In this document: positions 22,553 to 32,690 of the stretch, piece after piece | How the letters are laid out: the number at the start of each line of letters is the position of its first letter | Numbering within the stretch: the stretch's first letter is position 1 | Source of the DNA: Sophora flavescens | Lineage: Eukaryota; Streptophyta; Magnoliopsida; Fabales; Fabaceae | Assembly (NCBI GenBank): GCA_030762895.1 | Contig: CM061066.1 | Span: forward strand, 15,247,751-15,311,750 | Direction: 5' to 3' | Length of the DNA stretch: 64,000 nucleotides | The notes under the pieces: model-generated | What the model was told of the DNA's origin: nothing | Databases searched by the model: none | What the model saw: only the letters and a program-made list of their open reading frames with translations | Position numbers and translations under genes: made by a program

Positions 22553-23206
22553 CTAGGATCCTCCTCCCGGATCAAATGGCTTGTGGAGTGGTGATTGTAG
22601 CAGCAATATGACTCTACCCACGGTTCCACCTAGCCAGTGTGTGAAAACACCATTGACCTCTTTAACTACAATAATGCACTCACTTCCTAGCGGGTCAAAT
22701 GGCATTTTTACCAGGAAGTTTGACAGACAAGTGAAAGGGGCTAACTTACCAGTGTCCACACATGCATGCAAGCCAACATATTTATTTAATGAAGCAAAAT
22801 CAGATTGCTCAACAAGCATGGTGGATTGAATGCTTTCCAAATGCCCTGCCTTCTCACTTGTTCCTCCCCAAGGATGCGTGAAAGGTAATTCCTCTTCTTG
22901 TGATTCGCTTACCACCACCACTTCATCTTCAATTTGATCCATTCCCACAGCCATATTCTGTTCAAACTCTGCTTCATGTGGCTCTATGGGAATCATACAT
23001 GGTGGTGGAGGTGGTAAATATGAACAGAGGGTTTCCCATTCCTCCTTGGAGCAACTATATACAAGCCTACCCTTCACAGAATCAATTTGTGCTAGGATAT
23101 CAAAATTTACCAATTCTGGGTAATCTTCCCAACACCAGTTGTCCTCCCAAGTGTGACTTGAGGCTTCCTCATCAGATGGATAATGATAGTTGTCCATGAA
23201 TTCCAT
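22553..23206 (-). CDS. NA1 ORF, unknown acidic protein
   Basis: An open frame of about 217 codons on the element sense strand, starting about 115 bases after the primer-binding site, where Gag would be expected. The ATG at 23206 is chosen; one at 23197 is possible, and the frame is open to 23230. The start region is rich in Asp, Glu, Trp and Tyr (MDNYHYPSDEEASSHTW), a poly-Pro run follows (SYLPPPPPCM), then a Glu/Gln-rich stretch (MDQIEDEVVVVSESQEEE). I see no Gag core, zinc knuckle, protease or polymerase motif. The absence of stops in a pol-less element suggests either recent origin or selection. Function unknown; a degenerate Gag cannot be excluded. Confidence 0.6.
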   Translation of the reverse strand: MEFMDNYHYPSDEEASSHTWEDNWCWEDYPELVNFDILAQIDSVKGRLVYSCSKEEWETLCSYLPPPPPCMIPIEPHEAEFEQNMAVGMDQIEDEVVVVSESQEEELPFTHPWGGTSEKAGHLESIQSTMLVEQSDFASLNKYVGLHACVDTGKLAPFTCLSNFLVKMPFDPLGSECIIVVKEVNGVFTHWLGGTVGRVILLLQSPLHKPFDPGGGS

Positions 23207-23321
23207 CCACCTGGCACAAACAAAACTCAAAACAAAAAGATCAAATATATACAGAAAAATAAAAAATAAAAATGTCTAAATTAGTTGCCTCCTTTGTTAC
23301 TAATGATATTGGCAAAACCGA

Positions 23322-23339
23322 TCCCCGGCAGCGGCGCCA
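23322..23339 (-). promoter_or_regulatory. NA1 primer-binding site (tRNA-Asp type)
   Basis: Minus strand TGGCGCCGCTGCCGGGGA, complementary to the 3' end of plant tRNA-Asp except for one position compared with the NA2 site at 53806. It lies 6 bases from the LTR end and fixes the strand. Confidence 0.85.
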
Positions 23340-23345
23340 AAACCT

Positions 23346-24824
23346 TGTTGGACGGATCTAGGCAAGTATACCCAGTCGTGCAAGTAATATGGTGGTGAGA
23401 CCGGTTATCGTATCCACGGGGATTGGATGTCAATTACCAATTCACAAACTCAGCAACTATCTAGACTATGAAGAGAAATCAAAACAAACAAAAGAAAAGG
23501 AAAAGTTCTTTGAGGATTTCTATCGAACACTTGGAGTGCGAAAGGGATATGTTGGGACTAGACTTCACCAAACCTGTCTCATGTACTACCAAGATTAGAT
23601 ACCTCCCATTCATGCTTCAAATATTAAAATCAATCCACTAAATTACTCAAGCCCCGATTCCTCGGATGGCAAGAGCCTAAATCCACTAATAGACCCTAAT
23701 TCCTTAGGTGGCCTAGAATAATGAATTCACATTAGGATTAAGGATTACGCAATTACTAGTAAACCAAACTCCATTCCTAGATGGAAGGGTTACTAGGTGA
23801 TTAAATTCAATTCCGGTTCTAATACGAATTTCCCAATTGCATATCAAAACACAAATCGAGTCATGGGGGTGCTAGCCACAACAAGCATTAAGCATGGAAA
23901 ATTAATCACTAATACGAAGGCATGAACACAGAATAATCAGTCAAGATAAATACATAAAAATCAGTTTGATTACATCTAATCCCAACAAAGGGATTTAGCT
24001 ACTCACAAAAAAGAAAACCAAACCAGAAAAGCAGTAGAGAAAGGAAGAAAGGGAGAACTCCATTGAAGCTTCCCACTGTCGTCACAGCAACCCCCTAACT
24101 CAGCTCCCTTTTAGGGTTGGAACCCTAGTCCAGCCGCAGTCTCCAAGTGCCTCCAAGTGCCCCCTCCAAAAACTCTCCAAAAAAACTCCCAAAACTCTCT
24201 CATTCTGCCCTAAGACAGCAATTTATACCCATCAGACTCTGCGCGCGCTCGCGAGGCGAGACCTGGCTCGCGAGGCGAATGTTAAAAATCTGATCTTCAG
24301 AGATTGGATTTCTCGCGAGGCGAGAGTGGCTCGCGAGGTGAGGCAGTGAGGTTCTTCTCAAATACGCCTGTGATGAGTGTCAGGGCCTGGGCGTGATGGC
24401 TTCTGGTCCTCAGGCTCGCGAGGCGAGACATGGTTCGCGTGGCGAGACTGAAATGGTTGCATTCTCCGGCATAGTCAGTCTTCAGTCTCGCGAGGCGAGT
24501 AGCCTCTCGCGGGGCGAGCATTTCCTGTGACAGCTTCTGGCTTTTGCCTTCTGCTCTGCTTGATCATGGCTGTGATGGTCATCACGGCCAGGCCGTGATG
24601 GGCTCTGTTTGGCTCATATTCTTCACTTTTCAAGCTCTGTTTCATCCAGGCTCCATCATGACTGATTTTGATCATTTTTACATTAATTCCTGCAAAACAA
24701 CGCCAAGAAACCGCTTCACCCGTTCCAAGGGAAAATCTAACTAAAATCAAATAAAGAATGCCTGATCTATATGAAAAATGCATGCAAAAGTGTACAGAAA
24801 ACATGATGTAAAATCACACTATCA
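23346..24824 (-). mobile_element. NA1 5' LTR
   Basis: On the minus strand it starts TGATAGTGTG at 24824 and ends CCAACA at 23346, about 1.48 kb. It nearly matches 19457-20905, so insertion was fairly recent. It contains the GC-rich palindrome cluster at 24241-24605. The outer flank ACCCC starts the right copy of the 128-bp duplication. Confidence 0.85.
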
Positions 24825-24952
24825 ACCCCTTAAAAGCATCGATCACAGTTAGTCTTGAGGATGAACTAAAACAAGTCCCATATTATCAGAGAAAAGATAT
24901 CATGTACTTTTATTTTCTGATGATAGACGTTCTTAATGATAATTATCCCAAT
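24825..24952 (-). repeat. right copy of the 128-bp direct duplication flanking NA1
   Basis: Pairs with 19328-19455. After it the OGR1 3' region runs on in the order seen in OGR2 (GGTTGATTCTCAATATTCC). Confidence 0.9.
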
Positions 24953-25523
24953 GGTTGATTCTCAATATTCCTTTCTTTCTTCAGTGCCCTTTATAGGGGA
25001 ACCATCGTGTCCCCCCATGACCTTTTGAGACTTTCTGAGGAATTCTAAGTGCTTAAAAAATCACTCGTTTCACATTTCATTATATACTTATCAAGATGAA
25101 TGCACCCAATTAGCAAAAAGGTAAAATAGAAGGACATGGGTAAACAACAAAATTGGAAGTAATTGTCATTATATTTAGACTTAAGAGGTGTACAAAGCAA
25201 ATATTATAATGGAATAGGGAACTGCGAAAAGGTTATGGAGCATAAACACATCTCTTCAAGTGGCATCTTTTTCAATGACTGGTGTTAGTATCCCTCATTC
25301 AATCTTGACTACTCATCAATTGTCTTCGGAGAATGTTGTTTGCCCCAGTTTATCAACCTGATGACACTTCATTTGTTATGTTTTTCTTTTAACCCTAACT
25401 TTTGCCTAGACTTCCCTTTCAGGTTTTCAGTCTAGCGGGTTGCTCTAACTTTTGCCTAGACCGTCTTTTCAGATTTTCAGTCTGGTGAGCCCCCTTTTTT
25501 TCTTTTTTTTTTTGAAAGTGCGT
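24953..25523 (-). other. OGR1 3' untranslated region, integrase-proximal part
   Basis: No protein-like frame. It contains two tandem copies of a roughly 55-bp unit (25393-25500) around AACTTTTGCCTAGAC and TTTTCAGTCT. It lies just downstream of the integrase end on the minus strand. Confidence 0.65.
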
Positions 25524-25785
25524 TCAAGCATAGTACTTTTTTACTACATACGAGTTTACAGGGAGTGGTAGATCTTCCCCATCCATCTTGGTGAGAATTA
25601 AAGCTCCTTCAGAGAAGGCCTTTTTCACAACGTAAGGTCCTTCATAGTTCGGAGTCCACTTCCCTTGGCGATCCTTTTGGATAGGTAGAATCTTTTTAAG
25701 CACTAGGTCACCCTCCCGGAACTGTCGTGGGTGTACCTTCTTCTCATAAGCTCTTATCAATCTTCTCTGGTACAATTGACCATGA
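25524..25785 (-). pseudogene. OGR1 integrase, C-terminal end
   Basis: Integrase inserts element DNA into the chromosome. This frame gives the tail found after the catalytic core: YQRRLIRAYEKKVHPRQF, GDLVLKKILP, GKWTPNYEGPYVVKKAF and GALILTKMDGEDLPLPVNS. It carries the GPY-like stretch typical of Ty3/gypsy integrases, and ends VVKKYYA. It was once continuous with 28089 and upstream; SL3 (25791-28083) separates them. Confidence 0.85.
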
Positions 25786-25790
25786 CACAA

Positions 25791-28083
25791 TGTGAACAAC
25801 CTATTTTGACCGGGTCTTTTAGTTTTCACTAGAAATTTCAAAAAAAAAAAAAAAAAATAAATTGGAAAGAAAATATTTTTTTTTAATATTTTGCCATCTT
25901 ATTATTTATTTTTATCCGAAAAAATCCAAAAAAAAATTTGACAAACAAAAATAATAATAAAAATTTAATTTTATGTTAAACACTTAGGTTTATTTTTGTT
26001 ATTGGGCCAAATCAGTCAAACCCATTGCTCAAACCCATTTCCTTTCTTCATCCTCCTCCAACAAACCCTAGCAGCCCCCCTTTTCTTCCCTCCAACATTA
26101 TTTTGAATTTGAATCCAGTTGGCAAATCCCTTGATTTTTACATATGAGGCTCACAAGTTTTGATTCTATTTCAAATCAGAGATAGAAATTTTAATCCTTG
26201 CAGATTTTTAGGATCAAAATGAGAGTGAATTTGTCATTATAAAATCACAAGAGATGCTACAGAATAAAGGGGCAGCCTACAAAAAGATTCAAAGAAAACC
26301 TAGTCTCCACTCTTTTCCATCCTCTATCATACTAACACCATCACCCACCACAAAAAACACACCAGCCACCTTAAAAAAAAGGCCTAGCCTCCATTCTTTT
26401 CCTTCATCCATCATGCAACATCTCCATCAAAAACACCTCTCACTTCACCATCATACAATAGCCACCACTCTCCTCCATTTAACCTTGACTCCAACCTTAA
26501 CATAAACAACAACAACTATCAATCCTTTTAATAACAAACTAGAACATTAAGAAAGAGTTATCTTGGCTCATTTAATTCTCAGACCAGTGCAACTACCGCT
26601 GCTCCCCGTAGCGCGTCGTTGCCGGACGCACGGTGTTACTCCATCGCGCCTCTCTACAGATCGCGTCTCGCGATCAACGGAGAAAGAGTCACCCCCGCGT
26701 GCCACCACTGCCGCAAGCTCTGTTTAGCCTCGACGTCCACTATGCCACGCCGCCACCGCCATGCGTCGAAGTCATTGTAGCGCAGCCCTGCATCCTCGAC
26801 GAGTCCAGACGCCGTCGCTGTGAGTCACCGTTCAGTTCAGCCCCGTGGGTCGCACCTCATGAGTCATCATTCGCAATCACACGCACCAGTATTAGCAGCT
26901 GTGCCACTGACCAGAGTCATCGCATGACGCGCCCACACAGACTCCGTCACTCCAGTCGCGTTCGCAGTTCACAACCACGTTCCCTTCCACGGTCATCAAC
27001 CGCTCCGCCGCTCGCCATCTTGGTCCGCCGCACTATTTCGTGCCCCATCGAGTTCCGTAGCCGTGGTGATGATCCCATCCATTTCTGCGTTACAGGTCTA
27101 AGATAAGAAGACATATTTTATTTTTTTATTACTTGTCTCTTTTTTTTTTTGTTGATTGGTTTCATATTTTTTGTTGATTGGTTTCATATTTTTTGTTGTT
27201 GTTATTGTTTAGGTCTGGGTCAAGTTTAGTTAATGAGTGAGTAGGTTATTGGGTTAGACTGTCTTATTATTTTGGGTATAGTATTTCTTTTATATATAGA
27301 AAAAATAAAGAATAACAATTGACACCTTTTCCAAATAAAAATCTAAAAAAAGAAGAGGCTAAAATAAATAAAGTGGAATGATCACATGTAAATATTTTTG
27401 GGATTGTTTTGTGAAATATGTCACATTCAATTCCTTAGATTCGGGATCGCTCTATGGACGCACGTGTCATGTTCTATCTCGCTTAGGATTTTTTTTATAT
27501 TTAAAATTAGTCAATAAAAACAAAATCAAAAACCCTTTTAAATAAAAAATCTTTTTATAAAACTTTAAAACCAACCAAATATTTTTATAAGAACTACGTG
27601 GCTTTAAATTTCCCCATCGAAGCAGGGAATACGTAGGAGCGAGATCAATCATCTCGTCAAGCCAAAATTTTATTTTTCCTTTATTTTTGTGTTCTTTTTT
27701 AATTTGTTAATGTAGTTAATCAAAATAATAAAAATTATGTTATTTAGGGATGCTCTCTGGGCTTATGTGTCATGTTTAACCTTTTTAGTGAAAATATTAA
27801 TTAGTAATCTCTTTATTCGCATAAATAATCTTTCGGGTAAAATAAATAATTTAAAAGTTATTAATTTTCCACAATTAATTCAAGGTATCATTTGTAGAAT
27901 GGGCGTTGTAGGGTGCTTAATACATTCCCTACTCGTAACCGACTCCCGAACTCAACTTGGTTCCAAAGACCATTTTTAAAGGTTTTCCAATTTTTCCTAA
28001 ATTAAATAAAATTGGTGGCGACTCTACATTTTTCTTAAAATCTCTTTTTATCGCCGTCCCTGCCACAATTTTTGGTTACGACA
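25791..28083 (+). mobile_element. SL3: Ogre-type solo LTR splitting the OGR1 integrase
   Basis: It has TG..CA ends (TGTGAACAACC and GGTTACGACA) and is 2.29 kb. Flanks on the plus strand are CACAA (25786-25790) and CACAG (28084-28088), a 5-bp duplication with one mismatch. The integrase reading resumes on the other side, so the site is an in-gene insertion. Start and end resemble the OGR1 LTR, but in the opposite orientation. No internal region remains, so LTR-LTR recombination probably removed it. Confidence 0.85.
26585..27110 (+). other. GC-rich, CpG-rich island in SL3
   Basis: C-rich on the LTR sense strand, about 0.8-1.3 kb from the LTR start, matching the position of the island in the OGR1 LTR. 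A 157-codon open frame (26633-27106), rich in Arg, Ser, Pro and His, spans it. It resembles no protein I know and may follow from composition alone. Confidence 0.55.
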
Positions 28084-28088
28084 CACAG

Positions 28089-29543
28089 TGCCACCAATCT
28101 CTTCCCTTCAATGAGGTTCAATTGATCGAATCGATCCTGAACCCACTTAGCTTCTTCCAATTCTCCCTCTTTCAGTACCCTTAATGAGGGGATTTCTAAT
28201 TCAATCGGGAGTACTGCCTCCATCCCATAAACTAAAGAATACGGAGTTGCCCCAGTCGAAGTGCGAATAGAGGTGTGATAGCCATGCAAAGCGAAAGGTA
28301 ACATCTCGTGCTAGTCCTTATATGTCACAATGATCTTTTGAACAATCTTCTTGATATTCTTATTAGCTGCCTCGACTGCTCCGTTCATCTTTGGGCGGTA
28401 TGGGGAGGAATTGTGATGCTTTATCTTGAAGCTTTCGCACATCTCCTTCATCATCTTGTTGTTTAGGTTGGTCGCATTATTAGTGATAATTTCACTCGGT
28501 AACCTTTAAGGACAAATTAACTCTCTTTTTACAAACCTGACCACCATATTCCTGGTCACATTGGCATATGATGCAGCTTCGACCCCCTTTGTGAAATAAT
28601 CAATAGCAACAGGAATGAAGCGATGCCTATTTGAGGCTTTCGGTTAGATTGGTCCGATAACATCCATTCCCCACATTGAGAACGGCCAGGGTGCCGACAT
28701 GACATTCAAGAGAGTCGGCGGTGCATGAACCTTATCAGCATATGTCTGGCATTTATGGCACCTCTCCACATAATTAAAGCAATCAACCTCTGTTGTCAAC
28801 CAGTAATGGCCCGTCCTCAAGATTTTTCTTGCCATTACATGACCATTCGCGTGAGTCCCAAACGACCCTTCATGTACATCCTCAATTATCTGTTTATCCT
28901 CTTTTGCATCAACACATCTTAATAGTACCATATCATGATTCCTTTTGTAGAGAATACCCTTATCTAAATAGAAACCCATCGCAAGTCTTCTTAGGGTTCT
29001 TTTGTCATTTTCTGAAGCACCTGGGGGGTATTCCCTTCTTTGCAAGAAATGTTTGATGTCATGGTACCGCGGCTCTTGATCGGGCTCTTCCTCTACCACT
29101 TGACAATATGCAGGATGACTACGACTTTCCATTTTGATGAGTGGCAGATTTATTTCGTCACTCACTTTAAACATCGAGGACAGGGTAGACAGCACATCGG
29201 CTAATTGGTTATCCTCTCGAGGAATATGATGAAATGTGACTTTGTCAAACTTCTCAATCAAACCTTTGATGTAATCACGATACGAGATTGACTTGGCATC
29301 TCGGGTTTCCCATTCCCCTTTTAGCTGGTGGATGACTAATGCAGAGTCTCCATATACCTCCAATATCCTTGCTTTTGACTCTATTGCTGCCAGGATCCCT
29401 AGTGCACAAGCTTCGTATTCGGCTATGTTGTTTGTACAATTGAAGCATAGCCTCGCAGTGATAGGGAAATAATCATTTTGTGGTGAGATTAAGATTTCCC
29501 CGATTCCGTGTCCCAATGCATTAGAAGCTCCATCAAATAACAA
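28089..29543 (-). pseudogene. OGR1 second RNase H (archaeal-like) and integrase, broken
   Basis: The segment opens with LLFDGASNALGHGIG, NIAEYEACALGILAA and VYGDSALVIHQLKGEWETRD, the archaeal-type second RNase H that marks the Tat/Ogre lineage. The integrase follows. Its zinc-binding HHCC part contains HEGSFGTHANGH and CHKCQTYAD, and the core contains WGMDVIGPI, TNNAT and NGAVEAANKNIKK. The second catalytic Asp appears as Asn (codon at 28479-28481), a G-to-A type change that should abolish activity. Several stops interrupt the core, for example after GMDVIGPI and after LICP. The frame then runs into SL3 at 28088. Confidence 0.9.
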
Positions 29544-29552
29544 GGTCCACTT

Positions 29553-31236
29553 TTATTTTCCCGGTGATTGCTCGCGATCAAACAAAGCCATTATATCTTC
29601 ATCTGGGAAATCACATTGCATTGATCCATAATCTTCTACTGGCTGATTGGCTAGATACTCTGCAAGAGCGCTACCTTTTACCGCTTTCTGGGTGACATAG
29701 ACTATGTCGTATTTTGATAGCAGGACTTGCCAACGAGCAATTCTTCTAGTCAGAGCAGGTTTATCAAAGATATACTTGATTGGATCCATCTTGGACACCA
29801 ACCAGGTAGTATAACACAACATGTAATGCCTCAAACGGCGAGCCGCCCATGCCAAAGCACATCAAGTGCATTCTAGCAGTGAGTAGTTGGCTTCATAACT
29901 GGTGAACTTCTTACTTAGATAATAGATGGCATGTTCACAACCTATAGATTCATCTAGCACAGTCAAATACATGATGAGAGGTCTTCCTAGCATCGGGGGA
30001 ACCAAGAATGGAGGCTCTTGTAGGTACTGTTTGATCTTCTCAAAAGCTTTTTGACAATCTTCATTCCATGTTACTGCCTAATTTTTACGCAGTAGTTTAA
30101 AGATTGGTTCACATGTCGCTGTTAATTGGGAGATGAACCTGGCAATGTAGTTCAATCTTCCTAAAAACCCATGAACTTCTTTCTCTGTTTGAGGTGCTGG
30201 CATATCGATGATTGCTCGAACTTTTTCGGGATCCACCTCTATTCCTCTTTGACTAACTATGAATCCCAGAAGCTTGCCTGATTGCACCCCAAAAGTGCAT
30301 TTGGCCGGATTCAGTCGGAGCTTAAACTTCCTTAACCGCTCAAAAAGTTTCTGCAGATTATCAACATGCTCATTTTAGGATCTGGACTTGGCAATCATAT
30401 CATCTACATAAACTTCTATCTCCTTGTGCATCATGTCATGGAACAAAGCCACCATAGCTCGCTGATATGTTGCTCCAGCATTTTTCAAGCCAAAGGGCAT
30501 AACCTTTTAGCAAAAGGTTCCCAATAAAGTGATAAATGTGGTATTCTCCATATCTTCGGGAGCAATCTTGATCTGATTATATCCCGAGAATCCATCCATG
30601 AAAGAGAATAATGCATGTTGAGCAGTATTGTCTACAAGAACATCAATGTGTGGTAGAGGAAAGTCTTATTTTGGGCTAGCTCTGTTCAGATCTCGATAGT
30701 CAACACACATCTGAACCTTTCCATCTTTCTTAGGAACAGGAACAATATTGGCAACCCATTGAGGGTACCTTACAACTTCTAGGAAACCTGCATCCAGTTG
30801 CTTCTTGACCTCATCCTTGATCTTTAAGGACATTTCCGCTTTCATCCTTCGTAGCTTCTATTTTACTGGAGGACACTCCGGTTTTAATGATAGCTTGTGT
30901 TCTGCTACACTAGGGTCTAACCCTGGCATGTCTTGGTATGACCATGCGAAAACATCTTTATAATCCATCAACAACTTGATCAACCTACTTCGTTCCTTTT
31001 CTTTCAGGGAAATGCCAATCTTAACTTCTTTTTTATCATCTTCAGTTCCCAAATTAATTAGTTCACTCGGTTCTTCATGGGGTTGAATTTCCCTGGTTTC
31101 TTGTTCTACCAATCTCAATAGTTCAGGAGGAACTTCCCCGTCATCATCAACAACCTCCTCAGCATGATCAACGAGATAGTCAAAATTGTATGCTGAGTTA
31201 CTAACACTGTCATTTTCAAGAGAGTCACTTTTAGAT
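29553..31236 (-). pseudogene. OGR1 reverse transcriptase and first RNase H, broken
   Basis: Reverse transcriptase copies element RNA to DNA, and RNase H removes the RNA. The exon opens at 31236 after the intron with an acidic stretch and PPELLRLVEQETREIQPHEE. Landmarks are DYKDVFAWSYQDMPGLD, VPKKDGKVQMCVDYRDLN, the catalytic YVDD (30399-30410), GFLGRLNYIARFISQL, and the RNase H region ending WQVLLSKYDIVYVTQKAVKGS. In-frame stops include TAG after CPPVK, after GTFC, after SRS and after LLRKN. The enzyme is therefore dead in this copy. All catalytic-core blocks are present in normal order, so the damage is point mutation rather than deletion. Confidence 0.9.
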
Positions 31237-31475
31237 CTGCATTTTGGTAGTTATCAGGGAAAGATGAATGAATAAAGGTTAAAGATGAGAGACTGCATTT
31301 ATTGGTGAGGAATGGTGAACAAAAACGAAAGTAAAAAATAAGAGAGATAACAACACAAAGATACTGAATGCATGCATTTATTGATAAGTCATACTTATAT
31401 AGAAACAAGTAAGCCCATTACAACAAAATTCCTAAAGCCTTGGGAAGAGCTAAAGGATAAGCATTACAAAATTAC
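31237..31475 (-). other. OGR1 intron between protease and reverse transcriptase
   Basis: On the minus strand the donor reads CAAA|GTAATT (first intron base 31475) and the acceptor AAATGCAG|AT (last intron base 31237), with a T-rich stretch and A residues upstream as possible branch point. The intron has stops in all frames, while the flanks are open. Joining them keeps phase: AA from the left exon plus A from the right makes a Lys codon, and the downstream frame runs on in phase into the reverse transcriptase exon. Ogre elements are known to have a spliced intron at this place. Confidence 0.8.
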
Positions 31476-32690
31476 TTTGAAAAAGACTCTATGGTCCTGG
31501 GGAACTCAATGATCTCCCAATTGTTGAGCTCTGTATCCGGAGAGCATGGATACACCAGATTGATACCATGATCGGCGGGATAATCATCTTCAATAGCTGC
31601 TGCTTGGTCTAGGAATGCGAACCCTACGCTTCGGAAGCTCTATCGAATGTCACAGATGGGAACCCTTTCAGCCTCGTATTCACGATTTTTCAGTCGAGCC
31701 AACCTCTTTCTTTTCTTCTCTTCTATAGCCCTGATCTTGTCGGTCTTGGTGGGTTTGTATCCCATCCCAAACCTGTCCTTGCTTTCAGTGAGCATGAGGA
31801 TGTCAGCGACACCTTGGCTGTTCTTCCCCAAACCGCTTCCAGGTTGGTATCCTCCTTCAAGCATAACCTTGACCATCATGATGGACGCTTTAGATGATCG
31901 AGGTTTCAAGAGTGGAGCACTATCCCCAACATAAGTGGAATTGGCAATTTCAAGTGACTGGAAGGCGGTCTCGAGAGCTTCCTCGGCAGCTTCAATGTAA
32001 GGGGTTGTTGATGGCTTACTTACTAACATATCCTCCTCTCCAGAAACAATTATCAACTTACTATCAACAATGAACTTTACCTTCTGGTGCAATATGGAAG
32101 GTACAACTCCAGATGAATGGATCCATGGTCATCCTAGGAGACAACTGTAAGTTGGTGTGATGTCCATTACTTGGAAGAGTACTTCAAAGGTGCAAGGGCC
32201 AATCTGAATGGGCAATTCAATTTCTCCCATGACTTCCCTTCGGGTGCCATCAAAAGCTCTTATAATCATTGAGCTTGGCTTCATATGAGATCCATCAAAA
32301 GGCAGCTTTGTCAGTGTTGACTTTGGCATTACATTCAAAGAAGATCCATTATCAATGAGAACCCTAGCCACGACATGATCTCGACACTTCACAGAAATGT
32401 GCAATGCCTTGTTGTGCCCCATACCTTCAGCTGGTATTTCATCATCGGTGAAAGTGACATAATTATCAGCGACTATGTTACCTACAATGTTATTGAGCTT
32501 ATCAACTGTGATGTCATGGGAGACATGAGCTTGATTCAACACCTTCATCGGTACTCTCCTATGTGGCTCAGAGTTCATCAATAGAGACAAAAGAGATTTT
32601 CGAGCCGGAGTTCGATTCAACTGATCCACAACCCTATATTCACTTTACTTGATGAACTTCAAGAATTTGCCAACCTCTTCCTCAGATACC
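31476..32690 (-). pseudogene. OGR1 aspartic protease with G-patch-like segment, broken
   Basis: The protease cleaves the Gag-Pol polyprotein. The active-site motif is VLIDNGSSLNVMP (Asp at about 32351-32353), in the DNGSS form usual for this lineage, followed by FEVLFQVMDITPTYSCLLG. After a stop comes a frame with GGYQPGSGLGKNSQGV (a G-patch-like RNA-binding motif) and RFGMGYKPT, then a Lys/Arg-rich stretch KKRKRLARLKNRE. A TAG follows ICDIR, then an open stretch (DYPADHGINLVYP) to the intron donor at 31475. The order protease, G-patch, intron, polymerase is diagnostic for Ogre. Confidence 0.85.

Noticed and set aside
22581..23199. Plus-strand open frames overlapping the NA1 ORF
   Set aside because: The primer site and polypurine tract show the element is transcribed from the minus strand; these are shadow frames.
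26633..27106. 157-codon Arg/Ser/Pro-rich frame
   Set aside because: It is likely a by-product of GC-rich composition in the SL3 LTR; kept only as part of the island observation.
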